NCBI RefSeq assembly: GCF_030345795.1
Contig: NZ_JAUALB010000001.1
Span: forward strand, 4,642,001 to 4,706,000
Source: Micromonospora sp. WMMA1363
GTDB taxonomy: Bacteria; Actinomycetota; Actinomycetes; Mycobacteriales; Micromonosporaceae
DNA length: 64,000 nt
Reading direction: 5' to 3'
The notes under the pieces are model-generated. The model saw only the letters and a list, made by a program, of their open reading frames with translations, made no database searches and was not told the origin of the DNA. Below are positions 59,800 through 64,000 of the stretch, piece by piece (position 1 is the first letter of the stretch; each line of letters begins with the position of its first letter). Position numbers and translations under genes: made by a program.

Positions 59800-61236
59800 T
59801 CAGGCAGACTGTCGGCACGACGAGCGTTCATGTCTACGACAACCGGCAGACCCTCGGCGGTTGCACCCCCCCGTGACCGCTGAGTGGGTTCGGCTCGACC
59901 CCCCCGGAGCCGAACCGCTGACGACCCCCGTCTCCCCCCGACGGGGGTCGTCCCTTTCCCGCTCCCCTTCCGGCCCAGATGACGCCGCGTCTCCCAGGTC
60001 GACCGGGCGGGGCGACGGGCGGAAAGTCAGCGAATCGTCAGCGAACGTCAGCCGAACCCGGTCGGCATAGTCCTCGGGCGTGTGCGTGTACCGGTCCAGC
60101 GTCGTCGACGCCTTTTCGTGCCCCACCACGCGCCGCACCACGTTGACCGGCACCCCGCCGGTCACCAGCCACGTGATGTACGAGTGCCGCAGGTCGTGGA
60201 ACCGCAGGCCGCCGAACGCCGAGGCCGCCGTGTGCGCCACCGCCGCCGCCTCCGTTGTGAACTCCGCCCGATGCTCCCGGCCGTCCCGATCCGGCCACAC
60301 CGCCAGCCACCGGCCCGGTGCCACCTCGGCGACCCGGCCGAGCAGCCCGGCACGCACCAGCGACGGCAGCCAGACCCGCCGCCGGAAGTTCGACCGTCGC
60401 TGCGGCCCGCCGTCCCGGTCGGCGAAGACCAGCGCCCGGCCGTCCGGCGATGCGCCGTTTTCGCGTCGGCGGCGCAGCTCGTCGACGAGGAACGGCGGCA
60501 TCGGCACCGCCCGCACGCCGGCCCGACTCTTCGGGTACGCCCGCAGCATGGTCCCACCGTGGGTCTCGACCGCCACCTGGGCGACGTGGAGGAGACCTCG
60601 GTCGAGGTCGACCGCCTCCCACGGCAGGCCCGCGCACTCACCCCAGCGCAGCCCCGCCCCGGCGGCGGCGCACACGATCCCCCGGTGCTCGGTCGGGACG
60701 GCGGGCAGCAGCCGGCCGAGGAACGCCTCCCGGCTGACCGTGCCCGGCCGAGCCTCACGCGCCCGGTTGCGCGGCACCCGGACCCCGTCGCACGGGTTCA
60801 CCGCGATCAGCCGCGCCCGGATCGCCGTCTGCATGATCATCGACAGCAGCCCGAGGTGCTTCGCCGTCGTCGAGGGCGCCAGGGTCCGGCCAAGGGTGGT
60901 CACCCACTCCTGCACCGCCAGATAGTCGATCCGACCCAACGGCCAGTCAGCCCACTGCGGCAGCAGATGCGCCCGCAGCATCGATTCCGTCCGCTCGGCC
61001 GTCCGAGCCTCCACCGACCGCCCGGCCAGCCACCGCGTCACGAACTCACCGAATCGCATCCTGCCTGCGTGCGGGTCGACGTACGTGCCCTTGTTCAGGG
61101 CACCTTCGACCTCAGCGAGGTAGGCGTTCGCCTCCTTCTTCGTACGGAAGGTCTTCGCCTTCTGCCGGTCCGCCGAGTCCCGCCAGTTCGCCCGGTACGT
61201 TCCCGCCGGGGTCTTGATGACGAAGCCCACGGTCAC
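59800..61236 (-). CDS. int: Tyrosine-recombinase integrase
   Basis: A 478-residue phage-type integrase. Order: N-terminal Arm-like domain (KTPAGTYRANWRDSADRQKA), core-binding helices, then the catalytic domain with AGLRWGECAGLPW (Arg), LRFHDLRHSYITWLV (HxxRH), and VGHEKASTTLDRYTH (nucleophile Tyr). After LTFADDSLTF the last 70 residues are Gly/Ser/Arg-rich with no match and pass through two hairpins, so the functional domain probably ends earlier. The GTG start overlaps the xis stop. It catalyses integration and, with Xis, excision. Confidence 0.93.
   Translation of the reverse strand: MTVGFVIKTPAGTYRANWRDSADRQKAKTFRTKKEANAYLAEVEGALNKGTYVDPHAGRMRFGEFVTRWLAGRSVEARTAERTESMLRAHLLPQWADWPLGRIDYLAVQEWVTTLGRTLAPSTTAKHLGLLSMIMQTAIRARLIAVNPCDGVRVPRNRAREARPGTVSREAFLGRLLPAVPTEHRGIVCAAAGAGLRWGECAGLPWEAVDLDRGLLHVAQVAVETHGGTMLRAYPKSRAGVRAVPMPPFLVDELRRRRENGASPDGRALVFADRDGGPQRRSNFRRRVWLPSLVRAGLLGRVAEVAPGRWLAVWPDRDGREHRAEFTTEAAAVAHTAASAFGGLRFHDLRHSYITWLVTGGVPVNVVRRVVGHEKASTTLDRYTHTPEDYADRVRLTFADDSLTFRPSPRPVDLGDAASSGPEGERERDDPRRGETGVVSGSAPGGSSRTHSAVTGGCNRRGSAGCRRHERSSCRQSA
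59887..59952 (-). terminator. Two hairpins inside the integrase 3' extension
   Basis: GGTTCGGCTC (59887-59896) pairs with GAGCCGAACC (59907-59916). GACGACCCCCGTC (59920-59932) pairs with GACGGGGGTCGTC (59940-59952) around 7 nt. Both stems are perfect. Their place inside the apparent int frame suggests a terminator that the open frame happens to cross. Confidence 0.55.
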
Positions 61237-61526
61237 CAGCCTCCACGCGGCGCGTCAGTGCCGGTGGCAGCGACGTCGCCCGAGGAACCGTCGAGCCAGG
61301 CGTGGAAACGGCTACGCGGGACCACCCAGCGCCGCCCCAGGCGTTCAGCGGGAATGTTCCCGGACCGGACCAAGGTGTAGGCCGAGCTGACCGACAGGGA
61401 CAACATCACGGCCACTTCCCTGACCGTGTAGACGGCCCGGACCGGTCGGGGTGAATGGTCACCGGGGGTGACTTCGCCAGCTCGAGGCCCGGCCTGCCGG
61501 GGCGCGAACGGCACGACGATGGACAA
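61233..61526 (-). CDS. xis: Excisionase, MerR-type helix-turn-helix
   Basis: A 97-residue DNA-binding protein. VYTVREVAVMLSLSVSSAYT followed by LVRSGNIPAERLGRRWVVP is the compact winged helix-turn-helix of AICE and phage excisionases. The TTG at 61526 follows GGGAGG by a good distance; a GTG at 61514 is possible. It directs Int towards excision. Its stop overlaps the int start, and its start overlaps the end of the replication initiator gene. Confidence 0.85.
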   Translation of the reverse strand: MSIVVPFAPRQAGPRAGEVTPGDHSPRPVRAVYTVREVAVMLSLSVSSAYTLVRSGNIPAERLGRRWVVPRSRFHAWLDGSSGDVAATGTDAPRGGW

Positions 61527-61542
61527 GTTTCCTCCCAGGGGT

Positions 61543-63342
61543 TCAGGCCGCGATGGCGGCGGGTTGGTCGGTTGCCGAAACGGCGGCGGCTGTTCGTTGC
61601 CGTGCGGTGTCGAGGTCGGTGCGCCATCGGATGCGGGCGGAGATGGCGCGGAGGAGGCGGTGTTCCAGTGGCGGCACGTCGGGGTCCTCGGGTCGGGCGA
61701 GTTCGAAGTGGTACCGCCTCGGTCCGTCTGCCTCGTCGGCCGCCGCCTGGTCGTGGTCCTCGGTGTCGGCCATGCCGCCGGCCAGGATGGCGCGGACCCA
61801 GGCCCGGTTGTCCGCCCGGTGGTCGGCGAGGGTCTTCCCGGACCACTGTCGGGAGACGAGGACACGCCGGCCGGTGAAGCCGAGGGTGGCGCTTTGGTGG
61901 ACCTTCCCGGTACACCGGCCAGGCGTCAAGCCCGCCTTGACGCCGTCCGGCTGAACTCCGTAGAGCAGCCAGTTGGCGCAGGTCGGCGAGCACGGCAGCA
62001 CCGCAAGCTCCGCGTGCAGCCGATCGAAGTGCGCCTTCTGCGCGTCAGAGCGGGGCTTGGCTTGGTCGGTCAGGTCCTTGGTGACGTACTTCGTCACATA
62101 GCGGATGGACCGTTCCGCATCCTTGGTGCCTTGCTCGATGCCGCGTGCGTCGATGCGGCCGAGGCGGGCGACGTAGGCGGGTCGGCTGTCGGGTTCCTCC
62201 AGGGCGTCGAGGGCTTCACCCCACGTCGGCAGCGGCTTCCGCGTTCTCGGGTCGACGTATGCCTGTCGGTCGACGTCCCAGACCGGCGGCTTGTCCACCG
62301 AGTACACAGGCTCGTTGAACGGCGGCCACCACACCTGGTGGTAGGTGGCGGCGGCGATCTGCTTGAGCAGCCGGCGCGGGAGGGTGCCGCGGATCGCGAA
62401 GTGCGCATGCGGGGCGAGTCGCCGTTGCAGCTCGACGGCTCCGGCGTATTGGACGTTCCAGCCGGCGGCCCGGCGTACGTTTTGCCACCACCGGTCCAGC
62501 ACCCGGGCGAAGTGGATCGCATCGAGTGCGGCCCGCCGGTAGTCGTAGGTGGTCGGGTCGACGGGGGTGCCGAGCACGTCATCGTGCGGTCCGTGCCGCT
62601 GGCCGCACTCGCAGGGGGCGATGTAGGGGCCGCGCCGTAGGTGGGAGTGCACCGGCCCGTGTGAGCCGAGCGTGAGGGTGACGAGCATGGACGGGCGATG
62701 GGTCTTGCCGGTCTTGCCGGAGTAGGCCCGGCCGACCGTGCGTGGGTCGACGGGCAGCCGAGGCAGGTCCGGTGAGTCCTGCCGCCGCCGCGTCGACCGT
62801 TTCCGCCGGGGCCGCTCGTCGCGGTCTTTCGGGGTTAGGTGCCCGCGCAGGCTCGTTTCGCCCAACGCCTCGTCCAGTTCCGCGATCGCGGCGTCGATCT
62901 CGGCCAGGTGCGTGACCCGCTCGTCCGGGGTCATCGGCTGGTACTGGACCGCTTCCCGCTCGAACTCCAGGTGTGCCCGCACCCGCACGAGGGCGAGCGC
63001 GTCCTCACCCGGCTTGTCGGGGCGGACGGCGGGTTCGTCGGCGAGGTGCCAGCCTTCCCGGATCTGCTGGATTCGCAGCCGCCGGCCCCGCTCCGCACAC
63101 GGCTTGCACTTGACAGCGAGGGTGGCCCCGCAGGGCACCTCGACCACTTCGGTTACGCCGGTGGCGGTGTCGGTGCGGCGCAGGGCGAGGGGGCGGACGC
63201 AGACGCCGTGTTGTTCGGCGAGCTGCTTGAGCGCGTCCTTGGCGAGCGGCTTGCGCATCCGGTCGGCCCGGGACCCCGGCCGAGGCCGCTCGACAGCGTC
63301 GAGGGTCGGGGTGGTGGTGGGGATGAGTTCGAGTTGGTTCAC
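61543..63342 (-). CDS. RepSA-like replication initiator
   Basis: A 599-residue initiator of the pSAM2 RepSA type. It has a Cys-rich N-terminal region (VPCGATLAVKCKPCAERGRR), a Cys/His stretch (APCECGQRHGPHDD), the HUH-like metal motif LAPHAHFAIRG and downstream catalytic-type SIRYVTKYVTKDLT. RepSA proteins nick a double-strand origin for rolling-circle replication of the excised element. Its GTG start overlaps the SpdB-like stop by four bases. Confidence 0.9.
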   Translation of the reverse strand: MNQLELIPTTTPTLDAVERPRPGSRADRMRKPLAKDALKQLAEQHGVCVRPLALRRTDTATGVTEVVEVPCGATLAVKCKPCAERGRRLRIQQIREGWHLADEPAVRPDKPGEDALALVRVRAHLEFEREAVQYQPMTPDERVTHLAEIDAAIAELDEALGETSLRGHLTPKDRDERPRRKRSTRRRQDSPDLPRLPVDPRTVGRAYSGKTGKTHRPSMLVTLTLGSHGPVHSHLRRGPYIAPCECGQRHGPHDDVLGTPVDPTTYDYRRAALDAIHFARVLDRWWQNVRRAAGWNVQYAGAVELQRRLAPHAHFAIRGTLPRRLLKQIAAATYHQVWWPPFNEPVYSVDKPPVWDVDRQAYVDPRTRKPLPTWGEALDALEEPDSRPAYVARLGRIDARGIEQGTKDAERSIRYVTKYVTKDLTDQAKPRSDAQKAHFDRLHAELAVLPCSPTCANWLLYGVQPDGVKAGLTPGRCTGKVHQSATLGFTGRRVLVSRQWSGKTLADHRADNRAWVRAILAGGMADTEDHDQAAADEADGPRRYHFELARPEDPDVPPLEHRLLRAISARIRWRTDLDTARQRTAAAVSATDQPAAIAA

Positions 63343-63974
63343 CGGTCAGCTCCCGGGCCGGTCGGGGTGCCGTTGCGGGGCGTGAACGCCGCCGCTGGGA
63401 CGGGCACCAGGCCGGGACGCCGTTCGCGGTCGGCTGGCGGGATGGGCCGCAGGATCACCGGCCGAGGCTGGTCGTCGTCGGCGTCCGGGACAACGGTCGT
63501 CGCCTGGTCGTCGTCGGTTGGCACCGACAGTGGATCGCTTCCGGTTTGCACGTCAGCCCACCGCTGGCCAGCCGGCGTGTCCAGAGGCAGCGGCGCGGTG
63601 GAGAAGACGAGTTTGGACAGGCCGAGGAACGCCAACGCCGGGACGGCGGACAGTAGCCAGCCGGACAGTCCCGGCTTGGCCACGGCGAGCTGCGTGGCCA
63701 AGGAGAGCGCGACGGCGCAGACGAGGAGGAACATGGGGTAGCCGATGGGTCCGCCGGTGCGGCGGCGTTGCCGGATGGTCAGCAGCGCCGCCATGGGCAG
63801 CAGTTCGGAGATGGCGGCGTTGGCCCAGCCGAACCAGCCCCCGGTACCGGCCGGGGAGTTGGCCATGGTCCAGTCATGCACGTGGGTGAACGAGGCTGCT
63901 CCGGCGAGTCCGCCGACGACGAGGACGATGAGGACCAAGACCACGCCCTCTATCCGTTGCGGGTTGGTCTTCAC
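63339..63974 (-). CDS. DUF2637/SpdB-like membrane protein
   Basis: A 211-residue protein with four membrane helices in the first 125 residues (VVLVLIVLVVGGLAGAASFT, AISELLPMAALLTIR, PIGYPMFLLVCAVALSLATQ) and a hydrophilic Pro/Asp-rich tail. It matches the DUF2637 proteins found upstream of rep in actinomycete plasmids and AICEs, linked to intramycelial spread. The GTG start overlaps the stop of a gene that begins outside the window. Confidence 0.82.
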   Translation of the reverse strand: MKTNPQRIEGVVLVLIVLVVGGLAGAASFTHVHDWTMANSPAGTGGWFGWANAAISELLPMAALLTIRQRRRTGGPIGYPMFLLVCAVALSLATQLAVAKPGLSGWLLSAVPALAFLGLSKLVFSTAPLPLDTPAGQRWADVQTGSDPLSVPTDDDQATTVVPDADDDQPRPVILRPIPPADRERRPGLVPVPAAAFTPRNGTPTGPGADR

Positions 63975-64000
63975 CGGGTCACCCCCTGCTCGTCGGTGGT
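63971..64000 (-). CDS. 3' end of an upstream element gene
   Basis: Nine codons (TTDEQGVTR) and a TGA that overlaps the SpdB-like GTG. Overlap spacing matches the rest of the operon, so this is probably the end of the preceding element gene. Nothing more can be said of its identity. Confidence 0.35.
   Translation of the reverse strand, partial: TTDEQGVTR

Larger units (their letters stand above)
59800..64000. mobile_element. Integrase end of an actinomycete integrative and conjugative element (AICE-like)
   Basis: The minus-strand order SpdB-like, RepSA-like initiator, xis, int, with each gene overlapping the next, is the conserved replication/integration module of pSAM2-type elements. The transfer gene (FtsK-like TraB) and the other attachment site should lie beyond 64000. 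Nothing in the visible part looks broken, so the element may be able to excise, but the far end is needed to tell. Confidence 0.8.

Noticed and set aside
59640..59800. tRNA gene at the integrase end
   Set aside because: No acceptor, anticodon and T-arm combination could be fitted on either strand by eye.

Overview
The window is very GC-rich, uses many GTG starts and packs genes into overlapping operons. It looks like the chromosome of a filamentous actinomycete of the Micromonosporaceae type (Micromonospora or Salinispora-like). Supporting signs are futalosine-route menaquinone genes, a complete 14-gene nuo operon, type VII secretion genes, a DUF397 remnant, and an integrated pSAM2-like element. 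The genus is inferred from gene content, not proven.

Layout. 1-4.9 kb: transhydrogenase genes pntB (cut by the window edge) and pntA (broken by two frameshifts), a Bcr/CflA drug exporter, and a divergent NmrA-type reductase / Rrf2 regulator pair. 5.0-6.0 kb: an Erm-type 23S rRNA methyltransferase preceded by a short reading frame with an Arg-Leu-Arg motif, which may be a macrolide-sensing leader. 6.1-17.5 kb: mqnA, two overlapping SxxK serine hydrolase paralogues, the paaABCDE phenylacetyl-CoA epoxidase operon, a DUF397 pseudogene, mqnC, menG and a MenJ-like reductase. 17.6-34.3 kb: nuoA to nuoN in canonical order, with short repeat cassettes in several gene junctions, closed by a strong terminator. 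A polyprenyl diphosphate synthase follows. Together these genes link menaquinone synthesis and tailoring to the NADH dehydrogenase that uses it.

35.7-41.8 kb: an IclR regulator, a Tat-exported PhoX phosphatase, an ECF sigma factor with no ordinary start codon and its zinc-finger anti-sigma factor, RarD, and a four-helix membrane protein. 41.9-49.4 kb: a partial type VII secretion locus (eccE, two WXG100 substrates, mycosin, a two-domain SseB protein). EccB, EccC and EccD are absent from the window. 49.4-59.6 kb: an alpha/beta hydrolase lacking its usual nucleophile, a secreted M6 metalloprotease, acetyl-CoA synthetase, a degenerate Fic protein, a heptanucleotide tandem repeat, a TetR regulator with a membrane methyltransferase/DCC fusion gene behind twin palindromic operators, and an HAD phosphatase.

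59.7-64.0 kb: the integrase end of an actinomycete integrative and conjugative element (int, xis, RepSA-like initiator, SpdB-like membrane protein). Its far end lies beyond the window. No tRNA, rRNA or CRISPR array was recognised.

A recurring theme is genes broken by small indels. Three of these (pntA, DUF397, the DCC fusion) carry a 2-4 bp tandem duplication at a break point. These may be real mutations or sequencing errors.
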